A DNA stretch of 64,000 nt, taken from CAYSRM01 sp964475205. Lineage in GTDB: Bacteria > Verrucomicrobiota > Kiritimatiellia > UBA8416 > CAYSRM01. The DNA is taken from NCBI GenBank assembly GCA_964475205.1, contig CAYYVQ010000004.1:1-64000 (forward strand). Reading direction: 5' to 3'. The position numbers were made by a program, and so were the translations under genes. Below are positions 25,293-34,244 of this stretch, in pieces. The notes beneath the pieces were generated by a model that worked only from the letters and a program-made list of their open reading frames with translations, ran no database searches and was not told where the DNA came from. The first letter of the stretch is position 1; every line of letters begins with the position of its first letter.

Positions 25293-26840
25293 TCAGTTCC
25301 CAAGAAATTCCAGCCAGTCCCTGGCTCTTTTCGCAAGTCTTCCCTCTCCTGCAAGATCGGCACACTGTCTAAAATGGGTTATGGCCAGATCTTTCCGCTC
25401 TTGCTCGTGGTAAATAAGGCCGAATACAAAATGAGGCTGCGCGTATTCCGGTTTCAATTTCAACGCCTTGTTTAGATTCTCACGCGCACTTCTGTAATCA
25501 TCCTGTTCAAACTGCACAAGGCCGAGCATGTAAAAAGCCCGGGGTTTGTCCGGTTTTATTTTGACTGCCTGTTTCAGCACAGTCTCGGCAAACTTGTATT
25601 CTTCCTTTTCCCTGTAGGCAACCCCAAGATTGTATGCGGCGTTGAAACACTTGCGGTCGAGCGCCAAGGCCTTCCTGTAATAACCTATTGCTTTATCTAT
25701 ATCGCCTGCCTGATGCAACTGAAGCCCCCGACCCCATTCTTCAAGGGCTTCATTGGGCCTGCGGGGTTTATCCTGCTGCTCAGGAGACCTTGAAGCCGCC
25801 CGGCGGGCGTTTCTCCTTTTTTCCGCCCTCGGGTCACCGGGAAAAAGGCGCGCAAACTTGCTGTAAATTTCCTCTGCTTTCTCTTTGTATGCCAGATGGC
25901 GGTCGTATACAACGGCAAGTTCCCATAAAAGATCAGCGTTCTCTGGATTTTCATCATAAGCTTTGTTAAGGACAATCAGGGCCCTGTCGTATTCCTTATC
26001 CTCCAGCGCTTTGCGAGCTTCCTGGATAGGATCAGGGCTGCCTGCTGTGCGTTGCGGCTGCTGCGCCGCATGCCCGGCAAGTTTTTTCGCATCTGGTTCG
26101 GGTTCCGTTTCAGCGCGCTGGATTGAGGAAACCGGCCGCGATGCCGTGTCGGCGCCTTCCATAACAGATCCTGACCTGAACTCCTTCAGGTATCGGGAAG
26201 CTTTCTGCTCCCGCCCGGGGTTATCCGCAACTTCCAGGTAATCCTCGAAGTACTCAGCCGCCCTGGAGGCATCCATTTCCACGGCGCCTGGCTCAATGCC
26301 CGGGGCCTGCCCGCTGTGCAACATTGCCAGGTTATAAAGGGCCGGCCCATACGCAGGATCAATTTCCAGCGCTCTTTGCAGAAACATGCGTCCCTTTGCA
26401 AGATTGCCGCTCTTAAGTTCCACGATCGCAAGATGTGTTACTATCTTTGTGGAATTAAGGTTGCGTTCAAGAGCCGAATAAAAAGAACGCCTCGCCTTAT
26501 CCCAGAGTTCAAGTTCAGCATAAATCAACCCTTTGTATTCGTGAGGCAGAGGATCCTCCCGGTTGATTTCCGATGCTTTGCGAAATGGCTCAAGCGCTTT
26601 CCTGTATTCGCCCATCTGCCAGTAGGCAATACCAAGGTTGCAATGCGCCGCGGCGTTGTTCGGATTCCTCAGAATCGCTTCCTTGAAGAGTTTCTCCGCT
26701 GATTCGTACTGCTCCCGGTGAAGTTTCCTGATTCCTGCTTCGGTATGAGACTGGCCGCTGTGGTCGCTGCAACCGGTCAAGATTATCCCCGCTACTGAAA
26801 CTGCCAGCAAAACAGAGCAAAATGTTCTTGCTGTATCCAT
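25293..26840 (-). CDS. TPR-repeat lipoprotein
   Basis: A 515-residue lipoprotein: signal sequence with lipobox LTGC (Cys24), then two TPR arrays. The first (about 35-190) includes AAHCNLGIAYWQMGEYRKA and ALYNLAMLHSG; the second (about 275-505) includes AAYNLGVAYREKEEYKFAE, AFYMLGLVQFEQDDYRSA and PHFVFGLIYHEQ. A low-complexity linker rich in Glu, Ala and Arg joins them. TPR lipoproteins usually scaffold envelope complexes; the partner is unknown. 220 bases upstream are gene-free and contain a perfect 12-base palindrome, TGAACGCGTTCA (26943-26954). Confidence 0.78.
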   Translation of the reverse strand: MDTARTFCSVLLAVSVAGIILTGCSDHSGQSHTEAGIRKLHREQYESAEKLFKEAILRNPNNAAAHCNLGIAYWQMGEYRKALEPFRKASEINREDPLPHEYKGLIYAELELWDKARRSFYSALERNLNSTKIVTHLAIVELKSGNLAKGRMFLQRALEIDPAYGPALYNLAMLHSGQAPGIEPGAVEMDASRAAEYFEDYLEVADNPGREQKASRYLKEFRSGSVMEGADTASRPVSSIQRAETEPEPDAKKLAGHAAQQPQRTAGSPDPIQEARKALEDKEYDRALIVLNKAYDENPENADLLWELAVVYDRHLAYKEKAEEIYSKFARLFPGDPRAEKRRNARRAASRSPEQQDKPRRPNEALEEWGRGLQLHQAGDIDKAIGYYRKALALDRKCFNAAYNLGVAYREKEEYKFAETVLKQAVKIKPDKPRAFYMLGLVQFEQDDYRSARENLNKALKLKPEYAQPHFVFGLIYHEQERKDLAITHFRQCADLAGEGRLAKRARDWLEFLGN

Positions 26841-27063
26841 CCGTTTCCTTCCTGCCCGGCAAAACCATTTTTATGTAGATTCCAGCATGCCGTTATTCGA
26901 GATACGTTATAACACGATGAGAAGCAGGTAGCAACTAATTCCTGAACGCGTTCAAAGATTCCCCATCCGATGGATACCACCACACTCAAATACTCACACC
27001 CATCGATTTGCAATGCTCTTTTCCCAACACGGCTTGATCCGGGGCTATGCCCGACCAGCCTGA

Positions 27064-28473
27064 TCAGTCCCTGTTCCAATCCTCGGGCAGAGCGTCTTTT
27101 TCACGCTCAAGGCTTTCTTCCATTATTGCCCTGGCATCGCTGATGTTGTTGACAATTGGATCGGTGACAAGCGCCTTCAAGAGTATGTTTCTGTCGCACT
27201 TTACTGCCGCCTCCGCAGTCAATTCGTGAGTATCCAGCACCTGTTGCTGTAACCCGCATAAACCGGCAGGAATCTCGCCTACTGGAATAGGAACTGGTCC
27301 TTGCAGGTCGATGTGGCAGCGCAATTCAAGAAAAGCGTTATCAGCCATGTTGCTGACTGCGCCCCGATTTGCAGTATTAACATAAAAAGGCTTCCCGAGT
27401 CCTCCCCACATTGATTCAATGATATCTGTGGCATGGTCGGACATGCCTTTGTCCATGAATTCCCCGATTGGCGTATCCCCTTTAGCATAGGCAACAGTCT
27501 GCGCCCATCGCTCATCCATTGCCCGCTGTCTTTCACCAGCGTCAAACAAGACTATCGGCTCAGGATCCACTTCAGCGGCGCCGTATCCCTGGAAATACGG
27601 AACATACTCCTTGGTATGCGCAATCCTGTTCGGGTATGCCCCGAAAATATCCATGAGCTGCAATGAATACTCCGCGTTGAATCTCCTCTTGGCACTGGCA
27701 TTCGCATCGGCCCTGGCCCCGGCATCCGACTGTTCGGCGTCCGCGCGTTCTCTTTCCACCCTGTCGACAAGCCACTTTCTATAGGCTGGCATCATGTCTT
27801 TGCCGTCATGAACAAAACGTGTAAGCCATGTAAAGTGATTGATACCGGAGATCCTGAGATCAAGCTTATCTTCCACTTCGGAGGGTATTGACTTTGCTTC
27901 TTCGGGCAGAATACCCACGCGCTTCAGGTCTGAGAGCCTGCAGTAAGGCTCATGCTGCCCGTCACAAATTGCGAAGCTGCGCGCTTTTGTGTAGCGCATC
28001 AAGGCAATGCCGATGACCGATGTCGGGTTGACAAAGTTGATTACCCATGCGTTCGGCGCAAGTTCCTGAACATCTTCAGCCATTTTTACAGCATGGGGAA
28101 TCTCCCTCAGCGCTCTGAATATGCCGCCCGGACCAATGGTGTCGCCCGAACACATTCGAACGCCATGCTTCATTGCAATTTCGCAATCCAGCCCCCTGAA
28201 ATGCGTGTTCCTGTCACTGAAAGTGAGAACAACAAAATCAGCGTCTTTCAACACTTCCCGCCGATCAGTGGAACCTATAAGCCCGGTTGAGACCCCTTCA
28301 TGATCAAACACACGCCGGGCAAGTTGCATCATTGTGTCAAGAACATCCGGCTTTGTATCAACAAACGCCAGTGTTCCTTCACGCAAGACCGGGCTTCTTG
28401 CCATATTCCACACGATGGGCTTGCCAAAAAAATAACTTCCAGCACCGATAACTACTACCTTGGGTTTCGACAT
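27064..28473 (-). CDS. GH4-family glycosidase (alpha-glucosidase/galacturonidase type)
   Basis: A 469-residue NAD- and Mn-dependent glycosidase of family GH4. The Rossmann start KVVVIGAGSYFFGKPIV, SGDTIGPGGIFRALREIP, the NPTSV loop (FVNPTSVIGIALMRY) and SGINHFTWLTRF with the metal histidine are present. The position that distinguishes GH4 subfamilies (Cys-His-Ser/Gly or Cys-Asn) here reads CDGQHEPY (about 173-180), which I do not match to a characterised specificity. It is the last gene of an operon with a FAD oxidoreductase and a UroD-like protein, so it probably releases a sugar from a plant- or host-derived glycoside. Confidence 0.85.
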   Translation of the reverse strand: MSKPKVVVIGAGSYFFGKPIVWNMARSPVLREGTLAFVDTKPDVLDTMMQLARRVFDHEGVSTGLIGSTDRREVLKDADFVVLTFSDRNTHFRGLDCEIAMKHGVRMCSGDTIGPGGIFRALREIPHAVKMAEDVQELAPNAWVINFVNPTSVIGIALMRYTKARSFAICDGQHEPYCRLSDLKRVGILPEEAKSIPSEVEDKLDLRISGINHFTWLTRFVHDGKDMMPAYRKWLVDRVERERADAEQSDAGARADANASAKRRFNAEYSLQLMDIFGAYPNRIAHTKEYVPYFQGYGAAEVDPEPIVLFDAGERQRAMDERWAQTVAYAKGDTPIGEFMDKGMSDHATDIIESMWGGLGKPFYVNTANRGAVSNMADNAFLELRCHIDLQGPVPIPVGEIPAGLCGLQQQVLDTHELTAEAAVKCDRNILLKALVTDPIVNNISDARAIMEESLEREKDALPEDWNRD

Positions 28474-28513
28474 ATGTATTCTTTTCCTTATTCGATACGG
28501 TCAATGTTAACAG

Positions 28514-28529
28514 CTAACCCGCATATCTC
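28514..28529. repeat. Solo CTAACCCGCATATCTC repeat end
   Basis: Exact match to the terminal 16 bases shared by the elements at 21630-21734 and 55679-55709. It abuts the stop codon of the FAD oxidoreductase in the 56-base gap before the GH4 gene. Confidence 0.5.
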
Positions 28530-29894
28530 CTATTTCTCAGCAGTCCTGATATCTTCTTCTGACAGGATGCAACCTTGTTTGCGCAATTGGTTCTGGAGAA
28601 CCCTGGAATCAAGCTGCCCGGGAGCGATGTTCTCACGCAGTGAAACCGCGGCCGCGGTCCCCGCCGCTTCGCCCATACCGATGCACTGCACCATGACGCG
28701 TATGGAACCAAGCGCGACATGCGTGCAGCTTACACACCTGCCTGCTGTAAGAAGATTATCGATACCTTCAGGGCACAGAATCCTGTAGGGTATATGATAC
28801 TTGAAACCTTTGGGCGGTCTCCAGACTGTCGGGTCCATGCCGGGACCATCAATGCAATGAATGTCTACAAAAAACGACCCATAGCAGATATTATCATCGA
28901 ACTCGCGCTGAGCCTTTACATCTTCTTCAGTGAGAAGATATTTACCCATGATGCGTCGAGATTCTCTAATGCCAACCGTGTTCGGCGTAGAAACCATGTA
29001 GCATTTTTCCATGCCCGGTATGTACTTACGATAGACCTCAATAGTCTCATAGGCCTGCTTGCGGGCTTCAATTGTTGCCTTGGTCAAGTCTTCTGCCTTT
29101 GTCGAATCGACATGGATCACATGGGTGAAATTCACTCCCACCTGGTCAGGCCGGGTAGGCGTATGCCACCAGCCCATGTTGCCGGTTTGAAACGGCCGCA
29201 TGTCTCCACGATCAATTGCCTCGGCATAGACGCCTTGAAGTTTCCACGGCTCTTCATCGCCGGGATTCTGCCGGCGATATTCTTTCTTGAAATTTTCTAC
29301 GCGGTCCCAGTCAACTCCGCCGATAGTGAACATAAGCGTAACCGGCTGGCATCTGCCGTCAGACGGACGGCCGGATTCATAAGGGCACCCGGCGAGAAAG
29401 GCCACATCACCATCGCCGGTGCAGTCAACAATCCGCCTGGCTCGAATAACCTGGCGGCCGTTCTTGTTCTGGACAACAGCGCCGGTAACCTTTTGATCTT
29501 TCATAACCACATCGCTGAAAAAGGTATGATACAGCAGATCCACACCTGATTCCTCCGCCATGTTTTCAAGAATGAGTTTAAGTCCCTCTACTTCAAACCA
29601 TATCCCATGTGAATTGCGTCTTCCAAAAGCGCGTTCAACCACCTTGCAACCGATCTCATCGGCTATCCCGCCTACGATCTGACGTTCGGTCCCGCCCTCA
29701 TTATATTTTGAAATGTGACCATGGCCGCCGGCTGTGGCAACGCCGCCGAGACAGTTGAATTGCTCCACAACAAGCGTTCTGGCGCCGTTGCGGGCGGCGG
29801 CGAGGGCCGCGCCGACACCGGCAGGACCTCCGCCAATTACAAGGACATCAACATCGCCGGATACAGAAAGATTTGAATTACTGTCGGATATCAT
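28530..29894 (-). CDS. FAD-dependent oxidoreductase (PF12831 type)
   Basis: A 454-residue flavoprotein of the FAD_oxidored family. The dinucleotide-binding motif VLVIGGGPAGVGAALAAARNG lies near residue 18-38 (written here only in part as GGGPAG), with NCLGGVATAGG, DCTGDGDVAFLAGCP and the C-terminal LLTAGRCVSCTHVALGSIRV, which is the usual FAD-closing motif. I chose the ATG at 29894 because an AGGAG precedes it by 8 bases; a TTG at 29918 in frame is less likely. Such enzymes oxidise sugar-derived alcohols in catabolic clusters of PVC and Firmicute genomes; substrate unknown. Confidence 0.82.
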   Translation of the reverse strand: MISDSNSNLSVSGDVDVLVIGGGPAGVGAALAAARNGARTLVVEQFNCLGGVATAGGHGHISKYNEGGTERQIVGGIADEIGCKVVERAFGRRNSHGIWFEVEGLKLILENMAEESGVDLLYHTFFSDVVMKDQKVTGAVVQNKNGRQVIRARRIVDCTGDGDVAFLAGCPYESGRPSDGRCQPVTLMFTIGGVDWDRVENFKKEYRRQNPGDEEPWKLQGVYAEAIDRGDMRPFQTGNMGWWHTPTRPDQVGVNFTHVIHVDSTKAEDLTKATIEARKQAYETIEVYRKYIPGMEKCYMVSTPNTVGIRESRRIMGKYLLTEEDVKAQREFDDNICYGSFFVDIHCIDGPGMDPTVWRPPKGFKYHIPYRILCPEGIDNLLTAGRCVSCTHVALGSIRVMVQCIGMGEAAGTAAAVSLRENIAPGQLDSRVLQNQLRKQGCILSEEDIRTAEK

Positions 29895-29918
29895 GTATTC
29901 TCCTACTTTTAAAATCAA

Positions 29919-30074
29919 TTAACCCGCGCGAAGATACTCGACAAAGCCCTTGCCAGGGTCAACGCCAAAACGCCGGGCTGACATCGGGTTGACCTCTGAT
30001 CCCCCGGCATCCGCGTATGGAATTTCAATACTTGAAGCCAGCTTGATCTCCGGGAAACGCGCAGTCAATTTCAA
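29919..30074 (-). pseudogene. C-terminal coding remnant (51 residues)
   Basis: An open frame with protein-like content (ARFPEIKLASSIEIPYADAG, EVNPMSARRFGVDPG, FVEYLRAG) runs from a TTG at 30074 to a stop just before the FAD oxidoreductase. It has no ATG and no clear ribosome binding site, and a stop closes the frame just upstream, so it looks like the tail of a gene whose front was deleted. I do not recognise the family. It fills most of the 240-base gap between the UroD-like gene and the FAD gene. Confidence 0.4.
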
Positions 30075-30135
30075 TAGCCATTTTGGAAATCACTGCAGCG
30101 GGTAGCTTCATAAACAACCGCCTTGAATATTCAAT

Positions 30136-31263
30136 CTACAACCAGCCTGTCATCCCCGCCAGTAATTTTGAATAATAGACAAAGTTTTCCAGTGAAATAT
30201 CAAACGGGACCCCATGGTCGCAGCCTGGAATGTAACCTCCATCTTTAACAACCGGTTCAATGCGCGCGAGTTCGGCCTCAATCGACTTTCCGCCTTTGGC
30301 AATACACCGTTTGTCTACACCCTGTCGATATGCCATCTTCCGGCCAAATTGCGCCCGGTATTCGTTGATATCGCATCCGGCCGCAACTTCGATAGGGTCG
30401 CAAACATTCGCTCCGGCCTCAAGCCATATCGGTATCAACTCGTCAATCCGGCCGTCAGAGTCAACATCAAAGATCGGAACTCCGGCCTGCCTGGCTTCCA
30501 AACCCCAGCGCTTCCATCCGGGCAGCAGAAACTCACGCGTCATTCCAGGACTTATCATACTTTTTTCCTTGTACGCCATATCCTCGCTGATACGAATACA
30601 GTCAACCACTCCAGAATCAAGAACCCGCGCCATTGTTTTCGACACAAAACTGATCCAGAACTCAGCCATCTCCTTTACGAATTCCGGCTGTTCAATCAAC
30701 ATCATACACAGAGGCTCAAACCCGCACCATTCCCTGAGCTGCCAGAATATCCCGGAAAATGAGATCGTCACAATGTAATCACGCTCTTTTGCGATTCCAA
30801 CAATCTCATTGAAGTTATCCGGGTACCGGTCGGGATCGTCCGGATTATACCGTTTTTTCATTTCCTCGAAATCAGCGGGCCTCTCAACAGGAAACTTGTG
30901 CCATTTGCGCGTTACAAAATCCTTTGCCCGTCGAATGTAGGTGAAATCGTATTCATCCGAGATCTCGGTAATGTTCCCCATCCAGTCCTGGACAATGTAA
31001 TGGCCGTTCTTATGTTCAAGAACTTTTTCTTCGAAGGTCGGAATCATTTTGAAATTGACCTGGGGGCTAACGCGTCTTTTCGATGAGCACTCTTTCTGTA
31101 AGCCGATTTTCTGACAAACATAGGCAAACCAGGAAATGTCCTCGGGCAAACCCTCCTGGCGCCATCGCTTCAGGGTCTTTTCCCTTGGTCCGCCGGGCGA
31201 AAAAGGAATCTTATCTGGTTTGCCGAACAAAAGAGTCTCAATATACCGTTCTCTTTCTGTCAT
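30136..31263 (-). CDS. Uroporphyrinogen decarboxylase-family protein
   Basis: A 375-residue protein of the UroD/MtaA-CmuA superfamily. The start TERERYIETLLFGKPDKIPF, the mid-barrel FEPLCMMLIEQPEFVKEM and the C-terminal GGYIPGCDHGVPFDISLENF are typical of the catabolic UroD-like branch, whose members act on or with corrinoid methyltransferases and are not heme enzymes. It is the first gene of the operon divergent from the AraC regulator. Its length matches the family; the methyl donor or substrate is not evident. Confidence 0.75.
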   Translation of the reverse strand: MTERERYIETLLFGKPDKIPFSPGGPREKTLKRWRQEGLPEDISWFAYVCQKIGLQKECSSKRRVSPQVNFKMIPTFEEKVLEHKNGHYIVQDWMGNITEISDEYDFTYIRRAKDFVTRKWHKFPVERPADFEEMKKRYNPDDPDRYPDNFNEIVGIAKERDYIVTISFSGIFWQLREWCGFEPLCMMLIEQPEFVKEMAEFWISFVSKTMARVLDSGVVDCIRISEDMAYKEKSMISPGMTREFLLPGWKRWGLEARQAGVPIFDVDSDGRIDELIPIWLEAGANVCDPIEVAAGCDINEYRAQFGRKMAYRQGVDKRCIAKGGKSIEAELARIEPVVKDGGYIPGCDHGVPFDISLENFVYYSKLLAGMTGWL

Positions 31264-31355
31264 CCAATACCTCCCTTTATCTCTTGCAAATCAAATAAAT
31301 ACCAGTACAATAATGCACAACACCTAGCAAAAGAATGGATATTTGAGCCAATTAC

Positions 31356-32189
31356 ATGGATAATAGTCGCATATCGCCTCCTTTTCAGGTCAGGACAAGT
31401 GGATTAATAACAAATAACCCTTACCATTCTGTTCCGGGAACACGGCTGAACGATACTATGCTGACGCTGTTCACGCACGGGTCGGGAACATACCGCAACT
31501 CAAAGGGCACATGGAAATTACAGCCTAACCTCGCCATGATTTTAAGTCCCGACGATCCAGGCGCGCTGATAGCCGATTCACGGGATCCGTATACTCATTA
31601 TTTCTGCCGTTTCAACGGAAGTTATGCCGTGAAACTGGCAAACGATATAGTAGAAAAGAGAGGCGGCATCTGTTTCGAAGTGGGCAATGCCGATGCGGTC
31701 GCTGACTGCATGCGCAGAATGGGCAGGCACAACACACCGGATCTCCCTGTGCGCATGGGAAAAAGAGATGTTCTTCTTGCCGAAACACTGCTGTTGCTCC
31801 AGGGAAGCCGGGAAGCTGAAGATGTCCACTCTACATTTACAAAACCGGCGCTTATGGAATACCTGGTAGAAAATATAGAACAACCTACTCAACTTGACCT
31901 GATAGCCGATCACTTTAACATGTCAAGATCGTCTCTATGCCGGAAAACCAGGACTTTGTGCGGGAAAACCATTCAACAGCTTCACGAGGAAATGAAAATG
32001 AACTGGGCTCACTCTCTTCTCGGGACCGGGCTGCTGAATATTTCCCAGGTCGCCCACCGGGTTGGATATCTTGACCCGTTCTATTTCTCCAGGGTTTTCA
32101 AAAAACATTCCGGCTCAAGCCCGCGCAACTGGCTCGCAACCCGGAAAGCGAGTAACGGATCTACCAGTAGAGAACAGCCATTGAATTGA
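31356..32189 (+). CDS. AraC-family transcriptional regulator
   Basis: A 277-residue activator. The N-terminal cupin-like ligand domain (about 1-170) ends near VHSTFTKPALMEYLVENIEQ and the C-terminal double helix-turn-helix (about 180-270) has LDLIADHFNMSRSSLCRKTR and ISQVAHRVGYLDPFYFSRVF, followed by KKHSGSSPRNW. It is divergent from the UroD-like gene with 92 bases between, so it most likely controls the UroD/FAD/GH4 operon in response to a sugar. Its end overlaps the convergent YuiD-type gene by 29 bases. Confidence 0.88.
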   Translation: MDNSRISPPFQVRTSGLITNNPYHSVPGTRLNDTMLTLFTHGSGTYRNSKGTWKLQPNLAMILSPDDPGALIADSRDPYTHYFCRFNGSYAVKLANDIVEKRGGICFEVGNADAVADCMRRMGRHNTPDLPVRMGKRDVLLAETLLLLQGSREAEDVHSTFTKPALMEYLVENIEQPTQLDLIADHFNMSRSSLCRKTRTLCGKTIQQLHEEMKMNWAHSLLGTGLLNISQVAHRVGYLDPFYFSRVFKKHSGSSPRNWLATRKASNGSTSREQPLN

Positions 32190-32652
32190 CCAGGAGCCCC
32201 AGAAGTATCCCCATGGTCATGCCCATGAACACCTCCAGCCTTGTATGGCCAAGAAGCTCGGCAAGCTTCTGCTCCGAAAGCCGGTGCTCTTTGAACAACT
32301 CGTCTATAATGTCGTTGAGCAGCCGCGCCTGCATGCCTGCAGCCCGGCGTACTGTAGAGGCGTCAAACATCACTATCAACGCAAAAACCATCGCCACAAC
32401 AAAGAGGGGACTGTCAAAACCGGCATTTAAGCCCACGACCGTGGCCAATCCGGTCACAAGAGAAGAATGCGCGCTGGGCATTCCTCCAGTGCTGGCCAGA
32501 TATCCGAAATCCAACCGGCCGGTCCGGTAAAGAGCGCATAGCATTTTCGTAAACTGGGCAACCGCCCATGAAACAACACAAGCCCAGAAACATACGTTCT
32601 CAAAAACATCAACAAAGGAAGTCTGCAGCATGCCGGTCACCTCAATAAGCAT
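32161..32652 (-). CDS. YuiD/DUF212 divergent PAP2-type membrane protein
   Basis: A 163-residue integral membrane protein of the DUF212 (YuiD) family, a divergent branch of acid phosphatase/PAP2 proteins. STGGMPSAHSS (about 55-65) is the family's GGMPSAH motif and TVRRAAGMQARLLN is the second conserved block. Five hydrophobic segments are visible. Its start overlaps the end of the glycosyltransferase gene by 11 bases, so it is in the same operon and may process a polyprenyl-phosphate intermediate. Confidence 0.85.
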   Translation of the reverse strand: MLIEVTGMLQTSFVDVFENVCFWACVVSWAVAQFTKMLCALYRTGRLDFGYLASTGGMPSAHSSLVTGLATVVGLNAGFDSPLFVVAMVFALIVMFDASTVRRAAGMQARLLNDIIDELFKEHRLSEQKLAELLGHTRLEVFMGMTMGILLGLLVNSMAVLYW

Positions 32653-34054
32653 TCTCTCTTGAAAAGAAAGTCTTCAGAATTATCTTAAAATCAAAAGCAA
32701 GCGACCAGTTTTCCAGGTAATAAAGATCGTACTTTACCCGTTCCTCAATACTGGTGTTTCCTCTCAACCCGTTAACCTGGGCCCATCCGGTCATACCCGG
32801 TTTTGACACGTGTCTTCTCATATAGGTCGCTATGTCCTCCCGGAATTTTTTGACAAAATGAGGACGCTCGGGACGCGGCCCGACCATGCTCATTTCACCG
32901 CGAAGCACATTCCAGAGCTGAGGCAGTTCATCAAGATTGTGCCTTCTCAGAAAAGCCCCCACTTTCGTGCGTCGCGGGTCATCTTCCGACGCCCAGACCG
33001 GTCCGGTATCCTCTTCCGCATCCTGCTTCATTGTTCTCAATTTGTACAGGTTGAACGGTTTGCCGCTCTGCCCGCAACGTTCCTGCGCATAAAAAGCCGG
33101 TCCGGGTGAGCTTTTTTTTATCAACGCCGCCGCCACTGCAATAACAGGAGCTGCGGCAATAAGCCCAAACAGTGAACAAGCAATGTCCTCGCTGCGCTTG
33201 AGAACCCGGTTCCAGAAATGATCCAGCGGCCATCTTCCTATGCCAAGCAGAGGAATATCGTCAAGGGTCTGCACGTCCATGGTGAAGGCCAGTATGCTGA
33301 ACAAATCGGGGACAACATTGAATCCCAGCATATTCTTTTCACAGAAAACCATTATCTGCACAAGCCTGTCGTGCCCGATGTCCGGATCAGTAACAATAAT
33401 CTGGTCAATGTTCCTTTCCTTGACCACCGCCGAAAGTTCTTCGATCGAGCCCACAACCATATCTTCGGCAATCTCTTCTGTGCGGCTGCTCAAATGGGTC
33501 TTCAGAAAACCGGAAACCTTTGAACGAAGCATAGCCTCACGCTCCAGGGTCCGCCTGACATGAGCCGCGGCGCGGTCGACACCAAGGATCAGGACATTGT
33601 TGAAATTGCTGCTGTGACGAGCCGCGTTCCATTCAATCCGGTAGAGAATGTACCGCTCAAGAGTCACAAAAAAAGTCACAGTCCCAAACGCAATAACAAC
33701 TACAGCCGCTGAGAACTGGGGATCGGTCTTAATGGCAAAACCCATTGCTGCGGCAAACAGAAGTCCGATTGAAGTCCCCCGTATAATCCTGGGAATTTTA
33801 TTCGTAAAAGAACCGGTCTGCGGACGCATATACATGTCAAGAGACTTGAAAATAAACAGAAAAATGACCGTTGCTACCAGGGCCCCAGGCACATACAGCG
33901 ACCACAGATCATCCGGACGGCCCTTTGGAATGGGAACCAGCCCGCTTTCAAAACGGATCTTTGTCGCCAGAATGAAACCGAAAAAAACCGCCAGCGCGTC
34001 GAAAACCACCGTTGCCAGACTTGCGATAACATCAAGTGTATCTTTCTTTCGCAT
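32642..34054 (-). CDS. Polyprenyl-phosphate glycosyl-1-phosphate transferase (WcaJ type)
   Basis: Starts a glycan by moving sugar-1-phosphate onto undecaprenyl phosphate. The 470-residue protein has four to five N-terminal transmembrane segments (about 8-125), a CoA-binding-like Rossmann region (about 145-240, NNVLILGVDRAA), a further membrane helix, and the catalytic PF02397 domain (about 275-470) with GPAFYAQERCGQSGKPFNLYK and PRPERPHFV and KPGMTGWAQVNGLRG. I chose the ATG at 34054; the in-frame TTG at 34072 is weaker. It lies 190 bases downstream of the hydrolase gene. Confidence 0.88.
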   Translation of the reverse strand: MRKKDTLDVIASLATVVFDALAVFFGFILATKIRFESGLVPIPKGRPDDLWSLYVPGALVATVIFLFIFKSLDMYMRPQTGSFTNKIPRIIRGTSIGLLFAAAMGFAIKTDPQFSAAVVVIAFGTVTFFVTLERYILYRIEWNAARHSSNFNNVLILGVDRAAAHVRRTLEREAMLRSKVSGFLKTHLSSRTEEIAEDMVVGSIEELSAVVKERNIDQIIVTDPDIGHDRLVQIMVFCEKNMLGFNVVPDLFSILAFTMDVQTLDDIPLLGIGRWPLDHFWNRVLKRSEDIACSLFGLIAAAPVIAVAAALIKKSSPGPAFYAQERCGQSGKPFNLYKLRTMKQDAEEDTGPVWASEDDPRRTKVGAFLRRHNLDELPQLWNVLRGEMSMVGPRPERPHFVKKFREDIATYMRRHVSKPGMTGWAQVNGLRGNTSIEERVKYDLYYLENWSLAFDFKIILKTFFSRENAY

Positions 34055-34244
34055 AATGAGCCATAATAACAAGCATGCCCCCTGCTAAAAAGCCCATTTT
34101 TCACAACCTTCCGCTTTCGGAATTCAGCAAAGCATCCCATCCTCATCCATCCTGCCTCGCTTTCGGCGCCCATCCGGTTATCACGAATCTTGGCCTGCCC
34201 CTAATTTACCGCATCTACACTGCGCCCTGCGCACTCGCAGTAGA

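Noticed and set aside
26943..26954. Operator upstream of the TPR lipoprotein gene
   Set aside because: TGAACGCGTTCA is a perfect palindrome but single, short and about 100 bases from the gene; chance is likely.
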